DNA of 64,000 nt from Chryseobacterium sp. ON_d1 (GCF_006829085.1 NZ_BJTC01000015.1:1-64000), one strand, 5' to 3'. Counted from the first letter of the stretch, positions 8,069 through 17,434 are shown. The notes: generated by a model not told the origin, from the sequence alone. Translations and numbers: made by a program.

Positions 8069-8887
8069 TTATTTAAAGAAATAAAAATAAATTAACAGGG
8101 CAACTCCTACAAAAATACGGTACCAGCCCCAAGGTTTAAATCCATATTTGTTCAGTACTCCGATAAATGCCTTGATCGCAATAAGAGCTACTATAAATGC
8201 TACTATATTTCCGATTACAAAAATCATAATATGATCCTGTGAAGCCATGATCATTTCATAGCCTTTCTGTGGATTTGGAGTTTCTTTCCCCCATGTTTTA
8301 ACAAAAACTGAGTATACCGTTACCGCCAGCATTGTAGGGACTGCAAGAAAGAAAGAAAATTCTGCAGCAGCTTTTCTGGTAAGTCCCTGTGTCATCCCAC
8401 CAATAATAGATGCGGCACTACGGCTCGTTCCCGGCATCATTGCAAGGCACTGCCAGAAACCAATAGTAATGGCTTTTTTTATGGTAATTCCTTTTTCGTC
8501 ATCAATTTTAGGATTCTTGAACCATTGATCTGCAAACAGCAAAACGACACCCCCTAGGACCAATACCGAAGAGATAGCAATCTGATTTCCAAGAACGGCT
8601 TCAATTTTATCATCAAATAAATACCCCAATACCAAAGCCGGAACCACAGCAAAAGCAAGTTTGAAATAGAACTGGATATTGTTCAGGTCAAAAAACTTTT
8701 TCCAGTATGCCACGACCACAGATAAAATGGCCCCAAACTGAATAGACACCTGAAACATTTTTAAAAATTCTGTTTCTTCCAACCCCATAAGATTCGCTGT
8801 GAATCCCATATGTGCTGTAGAAGAAATCGGAAGATATTCTGTCAGTCCTTCTACAATGGCAATAATAATTGCTTTGATTAAATCCAT
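8069..8887 (-). CDS. uppP: Undecaprenyl-diphosphatase (BacA/UppP)
   Basis: A 272-residue inner-membrane enzyme that dephosphorylates undecaprenyl diphosphate to recycle the lipid carrier for peptidoglycan and polysaccharide synthesis; it also gives bacitracin tolerance. Family motifs are present: EGLTEYLPISSTAHM at residues 13-27 and MPGTSRSAASI at 151-161, with seven or eight membrane helices. It is downstream of the ftsX-DUF3098 pair, an order common in Bacteroidota, linking divisome and envelope functions. A 111-bp AT-rich gap containing an inverted repeat separates it from DUF3098. Confidence 0.95.
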   Translation of the reverse strand: MDLIKAIIIAIVEGLTEYLPISSTAHMGFTANLMGLEETEFLKMFQVSIQFGAILSVVVAYWKKFFDLNNIQFYFKLAFAVVPALVLGYLFDDKIEAVLGNQIAISSVLVLGGVVLLFADQWFKNPKIDDEKGITIKKAITIGFWQCLAMMPGTSRSAASIIGGMTQGLTRKAAAEFSFFLAVPTMLAVTVYSVFVKTWGKETPNPQKGYEMIMASQDHIMIFVIGNIVAFIVALIAIKAFIGVLNKYGFKPWGWYRIFVGVALLIYFYFFK

Positions 8888-8917
8888 ATTCTTTTAAAAA
8901 TTAAAAAGATTAAAAGA

Positions 8918-8970
8918 TTTAAGAATTAAAAAAATCAGCACATAGGCTCACCTGTTTCAATTCTTAAATT
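8918..8970. repeat. AT-rich inverted repeat with a 31-base loop
   Basis: Arms ATTTAAGAATT (8918-8928) and AATTCTTAAAT (8960-8970) pair perfectly. The flanks are low-complexity ATTAAAAAGATT runs. A similar arrangement occurs at 60142-60196. It may terminate the DUF3098 transcript or be a dispersed element. Confidence 0.5.
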
Positions 8971-8998
8971 TTTTAATCCTTAAATAAAATTATTTTGT

Positions 8999-9295
8999 TT
9001 ATTTTCTTTTTAAGATGGCATATACTTCTATGACAAAGCCAATAACAACAAACAGAGGTGCTATTCTGATTCTTCTGATAGAAAAGATACCGTCATTCCA
9101 TGAGTTAGGATCAAATTTTCCATCTACCGTATTGGCATCAGGCCCCATCATCAGTAGAAATCCTACTACAATAAATGCCAAACCTATCAGCATCCATTTG
9201 AAATTCTGCTGCCCGAAATAGAAAGTGTTTTCCTGCGGCACTTCTGCTTCACGTCCAAAGTCTGAAGCGGAAAATTTATTTGTTTTTTTGCTCAT
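8999..9295 (-). CDS. DUF3098 family membrane protein
   Basis: A 98-residue protein with two membrane helices (WMLIGLAFIVVGFLLMMG and IAPLFVVIGFVIEVYAIL) separated by a short loop (DGKFDPNSWNDGIFSIRRIR) that matches the Bacteroidota DUF3098 family as I know it. It starts 2 bp after the ftsX stop, so it is probably co-translated with FtsX. The constant adjacency to ftsX suggests a divisome or envelope role; no activity is known. Confidence 0.85.
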   Translation of the reverse strand: MSKKTNKFSASDFGREAEVPQENTFYFGQQNFKWMLIGLAFIVVGFLLMMGPDANTVDGKFDPNSWNDGIFSIRRIRIAPLFVVIGFVIEVYAILKRK

Positions 9296-9297
9296 GA

Positions 9298-10197
9298 TTA
9301 AGAGTAATATAAATCGTCAACGTTTGATTTTAAGAATCTCCATGTAGCGAAAATTGTACTTAAGACAGAAATAAAAATCCCTACTCCCAGTACCAGAATC
9401 ACCAGCCAGAAATACTGGTTGGTATCCTGCACAAAAGCAGAACCGATCTGGTTTGTAAAGTAATACCATATCCCTCCTAAAGCAAGAAGGCCAATTACAG
9501 AACCGATAGCTCCTAAAATAATAGCTTCTATAATGAAAGGTTTAAGGATAAATCTTCTTTTCGCTCCCACCAACTGCATGGTTTTAATAATAAATCTCTT
9601 TGAAAATATCTTCAGACGGATAGAATTGTTGATCAATACAACCGCTAATACCAGGAACAGAATTGAAAATCCAAAGATCCATTTTAAGATTCTGCTCAGG
9701 TTATTATAAACATCTACCATTAAAGTGCTGTCATTTTTCACATCGATAATTCCCGGAACAGATTTGATCTCTTTAATGGCTTCATCAATTTTAGCAGGAT
9801 CTACGAATTCCGGTTTTAAAGCAACTTCAATGGAGGAAGGGAATATATTTTCTTCAAACAGGGCATCACTGTCAATCCCCATGCTCTTCTTGGCTTCTTT
9901 TGCAGCCATGTCTCTTGAAATATAGGTTGCTTTTTTTACAGGAGCTAATAACTGTACCTTTTTAAAAGTTTCTTCCTCAAGTTTTGCAATTTTTACAGAA
10001 TCTTTAGCGTCATAGTTTTCATCAAAATAGGCGTTCACCACCAGCTGTTCTTTGATATAGTCAGAATACTTCTGGGCATTAATCAGAATAAGCCCCATTA
10101 ATCCTAACAAAAATAACACTAAGGCAATACTTATCACTACTGTAATATTGCTGGACCGAAGCCTTTTCTTATTAAATTCATCTACAGATTTAGCCAT
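9298..10197 (-). CDS. ftsX: Cell-division permease-like protein FtsX
   Basis: A 299-residue inner-membrane protein. FtsX pairs with the ATPase FtsE to activate peptidoglycan hydrolases at the septum. The layout is typical: N-terminal helix (TVVISIALVLFLLGLMGLIL, about 19-38), an extracytoplasmic domain to about residue 170, then three helices with the FtsX/MacB C-terminal permease core (RFIIKTMQLVGAKRRFILKPFIIEAIILG, about 202-230). ftsE is not in this window. It is the first gene of the minus-strand cluster running to rluF and is divergent from rsmA. Confidence 0.92.
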   Translation of the reverse strand: MAKSVDEFNKKRLRSSNITVVISIALVLFLLGLMGLILINAQKYSDYIKEQLVVNAYFDENYDAKDSVKIAKLEEETFKKVQLLAPVKKATYISRDMAAKEAKKSMGIDSDALFEENIFPSSIEVALKPEFVDPAKIDEAIKEIKSVPGIIDVKNDSTLMVDVYNNLSRILKWIFGFSILFLVLAVVLINNSIRLKIFSKRFIIKTMQLVGAKRRFILKPFIIEAIILGAIGSVIGLLALGGIWYYFTNQIGSAFVQDTNQYFWLVILVLGVGIFISVLSTIFATWRFLKSNVDDLYYS

Positions 10198-10288
10198 TAA
10201 TATTAAAATTTTTGGCTAAAATAGAAAAAAACTTCCGAAATTTGGGACGAAATAAAGAAAATCATTGTTAATAAAATCATAAAAAACT

Positions 10289-11059
10289 TTGAGTGTAAAA
10301 GCAAAAAAACATCTGGGACAGCACTTCCTGACAGATGAAAATATCGCAAGGAAAATTGTAGAAGGCCTTAGTTTTGAGAACTATAATAATATTATGGAAG
10401 TTGGCCCGGGAATGGGAGTTCTTACCAAATATCTTCTTGAAAAAGATCAGAACATTTATCTTGCAGAAATCGATACGGAATCTATCGAATACCTGAAAAA
10501 TAATTATACAAAGGTTACTGAAGAAACTTTTGTGGGAGATTTCCTGAAGCAGGATTTTAACTTTATCAAAGACGATCAGATCGCCATCATTGGTAATTTC
10601 CCCTATAATATTTCATCTCAGATTCTGTTTCAGATTGTAGATCATTATGAACTGATCCCAGAAATGGTAGGAATGTTCCAGAAAGAAGTGGCGGAAAGAA
10701 CAGCTGCTGTGCCGAGAACTAAAGATTATGGAATTCTTTCTGTTCTGATACAGGCCTATTATGATGTATCCTATATGTTCACGGTACATGAGAATGTTTT
10801 CAACCCGCCGCCAAAAGTAAAATCCGGAGTCATCCGCCTTACAAGAAACCCTAAGGAAGGTCTAGCAGGTAATGAAGTCCTTTTTAAGCAGATTGTAAAA
10901 GCAGGGTTCAATCAAAGGAGAAAAAAGCTTTCCAATGCCTTGAAAGTATTGAACATTCCTGAAGCTTTAAAAGGGCATGAATTTTTAGATAAGAGAGCGG
11001 AAGAACTTAGTGTTACAGATTTTATACACTTCGCAAATCTCTGGAAAGAAAATCAATAA
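10289..11059 (+). CDS. rsmA: 16S rRNA dimethyladenosine transferase RsmA (KsgA)
   Basis: A 256-residue enzyme that dimethylates two adjacent adenosines near the 3' end of 16S rRNA during small-subunit assembly. Motifs: KKHLGQHFLTDENIA (6-20), SAM-binding EVGPGMGVLTKYL (37-49), and the catalytic NFPYNIS (103-109). The start codon is TTG at 10289; no in-frame ATG gives the conserved N-terminus SVKAKKHLGQHFL, so the TTG is needed. It is monocistronic with a strong terminator. Confidence 0.95.
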   Translation: MSVKAKKHLGQHFLTDENIARKIVEGLSFENYNNIMEVGPGMGVLTKYLLEKDQNIYLAEIDTESIEYLKNNYTKVTEETFVGDFLKQDFNFIKDDQIAIIGNFPYNISSQILFQIVDHYELIPEMVGMFQKEVAERTAAVPRTKDYGILSVLIQAYYDVSYMFTVHENVFNPPPKVKSGVIRLTRNPKEGLAGNEVLFKQIVKAGFNQRRKKLSNALKVLNIPEALKGHEFLDKRAEELSVTDFIHFANLWKENQ

Positions 11060-11071
11060 AACAATTATGAT

Positions 11072-11096
11072 AAAAGTTCCTGATAAAGGAACTTTT
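11072..11096 (+). terminator. Terminator of rsmA
   Basis: AAAAGTTCC (11072-11080) pairs with GGAACTTTT (11088-11096), a 7-base loop, followed by T residues. Classic intrinsic terminator. Confidence 0.85.
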
Positions 11097-11133
11097 TTAT
11101 TGGATTGAATGCAATAATTACTCGTTAAAAACA

Positions 11134-11165
11134 GAAAGCCTTTCAAATAAATTCGAAAGGCTTTC
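11134..11165 (-). terminator. Terminator of the first adhesin gene
   Basis: GAAAGCCTTTC (11134-11144) and GAAAGGCTTTC (11155-11165) form an 11-bp stem with a 10-base loop, directly downstream of the minus-strand stop at 11187. Confidence 0.8.
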
Positions 11166-11186
11166 TTTTATATTACATTATCAATT

Positions 11187-13547
11187 TTAATTTCTGTTTT
11201 TCAACATGATCCATCCTGACCAGTTCATCTGAGCTTTTGATTTTGGATATTCAAAATTGAACTTATACCAGTATGTTGCTGTAGGAAGTCTCTTACCCCC
11301 TACTGTTCCGTCCCACACAGGATTTTCTTTTGAGAATCTGAACATCTCCACTCCGTATCTGTCATACACAGAACCCGTAAAGTTTTTAAAGTCTCCAAGA
11401 GCTTTAAGGTCTAATACATCGTTAACTCCGTCCTGATTTGGTGTAATGATGTTGTTGATCTGCAATGTAAAGAATTCAAGAGATCCCACACAGTGCGTAC
11501 CTACTCTTCTTACTAAAACAGTATAGTTTGTATTATCTAAAAGATTGGTAAATACGTTTGAAGACTGCCAGGTTATTCCGTTATCCAGAGAATATTCCAA
11601 AGTACTTGGTGTATTGTTCATCGGAGGATTCTCTGCAGTGATTGTTACTGTTTTTTTGATACTTTCATAGTTCAAAGCGGTAACAAAAGGAGTTGCAGCC
11701 CCCATCACTTTAGCCTCAAAAACTTTCTTACAGATACCATTGTCAACTTCTACAGAATAGATCCCCCATTGGTCTACATCAATTTTCTGAGTCGTTGCCC
11801 CTGTACTCCAAAGGTATTTAAATCCTTGTCCTGCTCCTGCATCAAGAGTTACGATGTCACCTACACACATTTCAACATCTTTTAACGGCGAAGTGATTTC
11901 CGGAGTAACTTCGATTCTTATAGTTGCCGGATTCAGAGATTTACAACCTTTCGGTCCAATGGCGTATACTGTAAATGTGGTGGTCTGATATAAAGTAACC
12001 GTCTGCGTATCACCAGTTCCCATAAAATTACTCCACAGATAGGTAGCTCCTCCGTCAGCGGTAAGAGTTACAGATTCTCCCGGACATATTTTTATTCTGG
12101 AAGATTTTACTGCGGCCGTCGGTGTTACCTCTTTCAGTAATTTCAACTCTACAATCTTACTACAAAATGCTCCATTGGAAACAAGTACATACAGGATTTG
12201 GCCGTCATTACCATTATAGTTTAACGGAGTCTGAATATAGTTTCCATTTTGTGCAATTGCATCCGCCTGATTTTCATAGAATTTAAAAATAGCTCCCGGC
12301 GTCGGGCTAATAGTAGATGTAATGGTGCTTAAATCAAAAGTGGTAATATCCGGCGTGCTACACAACAACAAAGTGGCATCCTGAGCCTGAGGTGTTGTCC
12401 CACCATGAATCTGAATGGTAGCTTTTCCCGGACACGGGTTCCCCGGAACACTTACTTCAATCGTATAGGTACCTGGCTGCACTGCCGTAATCGTATTGGT
12501 AGTGGCATTAGGAACAGGTGCTCCGTTATAATACCACTGATAAACAAGGTTAGGATCACTTACAGAAGCGGTGATTACCTGCGGTACATTATCACAGACA
12601 TTGATATCTGAAGGTAATTTTGTCCCGGAAGAATCTAAAAGATCTACCCCGATATTGAAAGATCCCCCTTCAAGGAATACAGCAGAGTCATAGCTGTGGT
12701 CACTGTAATCGGCAATAACCATTTTGAAGTGATACTCCTGTCCTGCTACTACCGTGGCTGTAGCTGTCAATGGAATTGTTCTCCCGTTAAAATTCGTTTC
12801 AATATTGGCAGTATTGTAACCACCAAAATACTGTTCGTTTACGGCACCACAGCTGGATCCGATTGCGGGGTGAATATTCGTAATACTTACCGGTCCTGCA
12901 CCGCCGGGAAGTACAGCCATATTCACATAAGGCCCACCGGAAGTAGGTCTCAATAATATAGCAAAAGCATCAGCAAATGTACAAGGGAATGAACCGGTGT
13001 ATTCTTCAGACGCGATCAGATAATTAAATTTAATCTGACTTGTCGTAGGCACGAAATCAAATTCCAGAAGAACAGCATCATTCAGTCTGTTCTCCACTAC
13101 TCCGATAACCTGTGCAAGATCGGGATCAGAACCTCCACCATTAACATCACTAAGAGTATTGGCTTCAAGACCGTTCCCTGCCTTTCTTGCATATCCCGTG
13201 GAAAGAATAAGACCATCCTTAAAAGGGAAATTGGTTGTTGCTTTATGAAAATATCCCCATGCTCTGTCTGCATTACTTGCGGCATGGTTCGGGGTAATCT
13301 TCACATTGGTTACATTAGGTGTCAGACACGTATTGGTCCCGGATGAAATCAGTACATCTTTTACTATTTTATCAATAGTGTAAGTACTTTCAATATATTG
13401 CGGGGCATTTACATCAATAAAAGCGCCTGCTCTTCTTGACAGTGCCGTACTGGCTTCCTTTACACTCTTTCTGGGTAACGGGGTCTGGGAAAATAAAAAA
13501 GTCGAGATGACCAAAAAAAATAAACAAAGCGGTAGATATCTTCTCAT
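11187..13547 (-). CDS. T9SS type B secreted protein with a choice-of-anchor-L domain (adhesin paralogue 1)
   Basis: A 786-residue secreted protein. Signal peptide MRRYLPLCLFFLVISTFLFSQ; choice-of-anchor-L region at about 45-300 (NRAWGYFHKATTNFPF-like, ILSTGYARKAGN, LEFDFVPTTSQIKFNYLIASEEY, FADAFAILL); then Ig/PKD-like modules (YQWYYNGAPVPNATTN; ICPGESVTLTADGGATYLWS; CVGDIVTLDAGAGQGFKYLWSTGATTQ); then a type B T9SS tail (NNIITPNQDGVNDVLDL, VYDRYGVEMFRF, TATYWYKFNFEYP, ending GWIMLKNRN). Anchor-L proteins of this type are thought to be surface or gliding-associated adhesins. It is the most downstream of three tandem paralogues. Ligand unknown. Confidence 0.88.
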   Translation of the reverse strand: MRRYLPLCLFFLVISTFLFSQTPLPRKSVKEASTALSRRAGAFIDVNAPQYIESTYTIDKIVKDVLISSGTNTCLTPNVTNVKITPNHAASNADRAWGYFHKATTNFPFKDGLILSTGYARKAGNGLEANTLSDVNGGGSDPDLAQVIGVVENRLNDAVLLEFDFVPTTSQIKFNYLIASEEYTGSFPCTFADAFAILLRPTSGGPYVNMAVLPGGAGPVSITNIHPAIGSSCGAVNEQYFGGYNTANIETNFNGRTIPLTATATVVAGQEYHFKMVIADYSDHSYDSAVFLEGGSFNIGVDLLDSSGTKLPSDINVCDNVPQVITASVSDPNLVYQWYYNGAPVPNATTNTITAVQPGTYTIEVSVPGNPCPGKATIQIHGGTTPQAQDATLLLCSTPDITTFDLSTITSTISPTPGAIFKFYENQADAIAQNGNYIQTPLNYNGNDGQILYVLVSNGAFCSKIVELKLLKEVTPTAAVKSSRIKICPGESVTLTADGGATYLWSNFMGTGDTQTVTLYQTTTFTVYAIGPKGCKSLNPATIRIEVTPEITSPLKDVEMCVGDIVTLDAGAGQGFKYLWSTGATTQKIDVDQWGIYSVEVDNGICKKVFEAKVMGAATPFVTALNYESIKKTVTITAENPPMNNTPSTLEYSLDNGITWQSSNVFTNLLDNTNYTVLVRRVGTHCVGSLEFFTLQINNIITPNQDGVNDVLDLKALGDFKNFTGSVYDRYGVEMFRFSKENPVWDGTVGGKRLPTATYWYKFNFEYPKSKAQMNWSGWIMLKNRN

Positions 13548-13563
13548 AATATTTTTGTTTCAA

Positions 13564-13571
13564 CAAATTTA
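13564..13571 (-). promoter_or_regulatory. -7 element for adhesin paralogue 1
   Basis: TAAATTTG on the minus strand is an exact TAnnTTTG match, 16 bases before the ATG at 13547. No clear TTG lies at the expected distance. Confidence 0.45.
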
Positions 13572-13772
13572 ATTTTTTTTTAAATATCTCATACACATAT
13601 TTGTATTTTTTACAGCAAAAAAACAAAATAAGAACCTCTTAGCGTAAATTTTCATTAATCAATCCCTATCCATACAGCCCTTAAATGATGTGGTAGCATC
13701 CTGTTACAAATTGTTTTAACATATTCTTCACCTTTTTCAGATAATTCACAAAATGCGATAACATCTATGATC

Positions 13773-13816
13773 ATAAACAACGAAATCTTTCAGTACTGAA
13801 AGATTTCGTTGTTTAT
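13773..13816 (-). terminator. 44-bp perfect palindrome terminating adhesin paralogue 2
   Basis: A 22-bp arm (beginning ATAAACAACGAAATC) is followed with no spacer by its exact reverse complement. It starts 18 bp downstream of the minus-strand stop at 13834. The length and perfection are unusual for a terminator. Little T-run follows, and RNA pairing would leave only a tiny loop. Confidence 0.75.
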
Positions 13817-13833
13817 TTAATTTTAAGAATATT

Positions 13834-16800
13834 TTAATTTCTGTTTTTCAGAAGAATCCATCCGGAACGCTGTTCCATTTTTTTACTGGCCGGATTTTCC
13901 CACTGTACCCTGTACCAATAAGTTCCTGTAGGAAGATTGATTCCTTTTAAAGAGCCTCTCCATATTACATCACCCTTTCCGGCTTTGAATACTTCTGCCC
14001 CGTACCTGTCAAAGATAGAAGCTGCAAAATCTTTGTATCCGCTGATTCCTGTGAAGTCAATCGTATCATTGATACCATCCATATTAGGGGTAATAGCATT
14101 GCTGATGACGAATGTAAAATAGTCCAGTGAAGTACCGCATTTAGCTCCCTGCACCCTTACCATCACAGAATACATGGTATTATTCAGAACACCTGTAAAT
14201 ATATTGGATGTCTGCCATGTCAGTCCGCCGTCTATTGAGTATTCCAAAACACCTCCTGTAGGATTACTTGCTGTAAGGGTAAGAATATGATTATCATAAA
14301 CAATATTCGTAAACTGCGGTAAATCAGGATTGATCAGTTGAGCTGTGAACGTTTTGGAACAGACTCCGTTACTTATGGTCACCGAATAAGTCCCGGGAAG
14401 GTTAGTCGTTATTGTCTGAGTCGTTGCTCCTGTACTCCACAAATAAGTGTAATTAGGTCCTGCACCTGCATCCAGCGTTCCTTTATCTCCGGAACATACA
14501 AATACATCTTTTAATGTAGAAACAATGGCAGGAACTACTTCAACAGTAACTTTGGCAGGGTTTACAGAACTACATCCGTTTCCTCCCAAAGCATATACTG
14601 AATACTCTGTAGTTACTGTAGGAGTAACCACCTGGGTATTCCCGTTTCCGGTAAGACCATTCCCCCAGCTATACGTTATCCCTCCGGAAGCTGTTAATGT
14701 TACAGATTCCCCTTCACAGATTTTAAACTTGGAGGCAGTAAGCCCTGCTATTGGCGGGCCAACCTGTACAGTAACACTTGCCGGCGTTGCAGAAACACAT
14801 CCGTTAGCCCCCACAGCAAAAACCGTATATACTGTAGTTGTTGTAGGTGAAACAACCTGCGTACTTCCGTTTCCGGTAAGACCATTGCCCCAATTATAGG
14901 TTACCCCTCCGGATGCTGTTAATGTTACGGATTCCCCTACGCAGATACGGGGTTGTGAAGAAACAAGTGCAGCAACTGGCTGAACTTTATCTTCCTGTAC
15001 CGTTACAGTTGAGGTAAATGTACAGCTTAAGTTTCCGGGCTGTGATACATTGGTAACTGTCAGCGTATATGTCCCTCCGGCACTTACAACAGGGGTAAGC
15101 GTATTACCTCCCGAAACGATGGTTCCCCCGGTTGTTGTCCAGGCAATAATAGAACCTGCAGGCACTACAGATGCCGAAGCATTAATTGTAATCTGAGGAG
15201 CTGCACAGGTAACTGTTTGTGGTGCAGCAATTGTAAGTGTAGTCTGAGCTGTACTTAATAATTGCAGAGATACAACATAGCTGCAGCCTCCATTGCTTAC
15301 CAGTACATAAATCGTCTGGCTTCCTCCCGGCGGCGTATATGCCGTAGGTGTTACAATAAAGTTTCCGTTAGCAGCATTAGCATCAGTCTGGTTGATATAA
15401 TAGGTAAAAGTAACTCCTGCTGTGGTTGTGATCTGAGGCTGCGCTTCTGTAAGATTATAAGTCAGCCCTGGTTGATAACATTTATGTAATGTTGCATTCT
15501 GCGCTGTAAAAGGTTCAGACACTTCGATTGTTATACTGGCAGGATTTTGAGATACACAGCCATTAGCCCCCACTGCTGTTACCGTATAAGTGGTTGTAAC
15601 GGTAGGTGAAACCACCTGTGTGTTCCCGTTTCCGGTAAGGCCATTCCCCCAGTTATAGGTAACTCCTCCTGAAGCGGTAAGGGTTACAGAATCACCTTTA
15701 CAGATTTTTATTTTATTTGATGTAAGCCCGGTAACCGGCGGAGCACTGTTCCCGGTAACGGTGACAGTACCCACAGCTGTACAGCTAATATTACCTGGCT
15801 GATACACTTTTGTTATAGTTAAAGTATAGGTTCCTGGAGCATTGATAACAGGATTTAAGGTAGTTCCTCCCGAGACAATATTTCCTCCTGTGGTGGTCCA
15901 GTTGAAAGTAGCTCCCACAGGATACACTGAAGCTGATGCATCCAGGGTAGTCTGGGAATTGGCACAGGTCAAAACTGCTGGAGGAGCAATAGTAGGTACC
16001 ATTTGTGGAGCTTTTATCAGTTGAAGCTCTGCTACCTTTGCACAGAAACCGTTGGCTACTCTTACATATACCGTTCCACCTGCGCTTGGATAGGCTGTCG
16101 GATTAGGAATTGTATTTGCATTTCCAGCATTCGCATCTGCCAGTATAGCATAGTATGAAAATACAGCACCGGGAGTCGTACTTATTGAGGCCTGTGCTGA
16201 AGTTAAATTAAAGGTTGCATTTCCTGCAGTATAACAGGCCGTTAAAGTAGCATTCTGTACTGTGGGAGACGTTCCGCCAACAACTGTAATCGTAGCTTCA
16301 CCGGGACAGCTGTTTCCCTGGATAAAAACCTTAACAGTATATACACCCGGCGCGGTTGCTGTGTAACTTGCACTGGTAGCCCCGGGAATCGGATTGGTTC
16401 CTGAATACCACTGATATGTTATATTAGGTCCCTGAACAGAAGCAGTAAAAGTCTGTGGTGTATTGTCACACATATTCACAGATGCAGGAAGCTGTACTCC
16501 TGCCGGATCAAGAATTTTTACTCCTATGTCAAACGATCCTGCTTCCAGAAATACAGCAGAATCAAAATTAGGATCCTGGTAGTCTGCAAGTACAATTTTA
16601 AAATGATACGTTTCCCCGGGAATTACCGTTGCATGTGCAGTCAGAGGAATAGTCCGGCCATTAAAATTGGTTTCGATCTGAGCTGTATTGGTTCCTCCGT
16701 AATACGCTTCATTCTTAGGTCCGCAGTTTTGATATTGCGGGTGAATATTGGTAACACTTACGGGACCTGCTCCTGCCGGAAGCACTGCAAGGTTGGTATA

Positions 16801-17418
16801 AGTAGGGTCAGTTGCTTTTTTTAACAGTAAAGCAAAGCCATCCGTGATGGTACACGGGAAATTTTGCTGATATTCTTTTGAGGCAAACAGATATCTGAAT
16901 GTAATTTCAGTGGAGGCTGCTACAAAGTCAAACTCTATAGAGGTAGCATTGGTGAGGTTGTTGTTTCCGATTCCCAAGGCATTTGCCAGATCTACATCTC
17001 CACCTGTTCCCAGATCATCACTTAAAGTTCCCTGGAAAACATTTCCTGCTTTAGCAGCATATCCTGTAGACAGAATAATTCCTTTACTGAAGGGGAAGTT
17101 GGTGTTGGCTTTATTAAAATATCCCCAGCTACGGTTCTGATTGGTAGCAGGCAGATTCGGAGAAACGGTCACATTACTTACACTTGAGTTGGTACAGGTT
17201 CCTCCTGATATAAGAACATCTTTTACCAGCTGAGCTATAGGATATCCGGATTCCGGATAACTGGGTGCATTTACATCGATAAAAACACCGGCTCTCAAAG
17301 AAGCTGCTTTAGGTTTTGCAGCAATTTCCACCCTGCCTTTATTTTGAGCCAAAACAAAGTTTACGATACAAGTTAAAAATAGTGCTAAAAATAAATTTCC
17401 TCTCCTCCTATTTAACAT
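13834..17418 (-). CDS. T9SS type B secreted protein with choice-of-anchor-L and expanded Ig/PKD modules (adhesin paralogue 2)
   Basis: A 1194-residue version of its neighbours. Signal peptide (MLNRRRGNLFLALFLTCIVN), anchor-L head (about 40-300: SYPESGYPIAQLVKDVLISG, FRYLFASKEYQQNFPC, ITDGFALLL), then a much longer middle: two units beginning QNATL.xCY, two AWTTTGG/NWTTTGG units, and three copies of a CxGxSVTLTASGGxTYxWGNGLTGNG unit. The end is a type B T9SS tail (SNAITPNMDGINDTIDF, IFDRYGAEVFKAG, GWILLKNRN). The extra 400 residues relative to both flanking paralogues come from duplication of internal modules. Probably a cell-surface adhesin; ligand unknown. Confidence 0.88.
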   Translation of the reverse strand: MLNRRRGNLFLALFLTCIVNFVLAQNKGRVEIAAKPKAASLRAGVFIDVNAPSYPESGYPIAQLVKDVLISGGTCTNSSVSNVTVSPNLPATNQNRSWGYFNKANTNFPFSKGIILSTGYAAKAGNVFQGTLSDDLGTGGDVDLANALGIGNNNLTNATSIEFDFVAASTEITFRYLFASKEYQQNFPCTITDGFALLLKKATDPTYTNLAVLPAGAGPVSVTNIHPQYQNCGPKNEAYYGGTNTAQIETNFNGRTIPLTAHATVIPGETYHFKIVLADYQDPNFDSAVFLEAGSFDIGVKILDPAGVQLPASVNMCDNTPQTFTASVQGPNITYQWYSGTNPIPGATSASYTATAPGVYTVKVFIQGNSCPGEATITVVGGTSPTVQNATLTACYTAGNATFNLTSAQASISTTPGAVFSYYAILADANAGNANTIPNPTAYPSAGGTVYVRVANGFCAKVAELQLIKAPQMVPTIAPPAVLTCANSQTTLDASASVYPVGATFNWTTTGGNIVSGGTTLNPVINAPGTYTLTITKVYQPGNISCTAVGTVTVTGNSAPPVTGLTSNKIKICKGDSVTLTASGGVTYNWGNGLTGNGNTQVVSPTVTTTYTVTAVGANGCVSQNPASITIEVSEPFTAQNATLHKCYQPGLTYNLTEAQPQITTTAGVTFTYYINQTDANAANGNFIVTPTAYTPPGGSQTIYVLVSNGGCSYVVSLQLLSTAQTTLTIAAPQTVTCAAPQITINASASVVPAGSIIAWTTTGGTIVSGGNTLTPVVSAGGTYTLTVTNVSQPGNLSCTFTSTVTVQEDKVQPVAALVSSQPRICVGESVTLTASGGVTYNWGNGLTGNGSTQVVSPTTTTVYTVFAVGANGCVSATPASVTVQVGPPIAGLTASKFKICEGESVTLTASGGITYSWGNGLTGNGNTQVVTPTVTTEYSVYALGGNGCSSVNPAKVTVEVVPAIVSTLKDVFVCSGDKGTLDAGAGPNYTYLWSTGATTQTITTNLPGTYSVTISNGVCSKTFTAQLINPDLPQFTNIVYDNHILTLTASNPTGGVLEYSIDGGLTWQTSNIFTGVLNNTMYSVMVRVQGAKCGTSLDYFTFVISNAITPNMDGINDTIDFTGISGYKDFAASIFDRYGAEVFKAGKGDVIWRGSLKGINLPTGTYWYRVQWENPASKKMEQRSGWILLKNRN
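14620..15705. repeat. Three in-gene direct repeats of about 85 bp
   Basis: Copies near 14630-14715, 14860-14945 and 15618-15700 share the plus-strand core TTTCCGGTAAG.CCATT.CCCCA and encode the WGNGLTGNG modules of adhesin paralogue 2. The unequal distances (about 230 and 760 bp) reflect larger module blocks. Such repeats allow module gain or loss by recombination. Confidence 0.7.
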
Positions 17419-17434
17419 TTTATATTATTTTAAA

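Noticed and set aside
14620..15705. Regularly spaced repeats that could suggest a CRISPR array
   Set aside because: They are in frame inside a 1194-residue coding region, of unequal spacing, and encode Ig/PKD-like modules.
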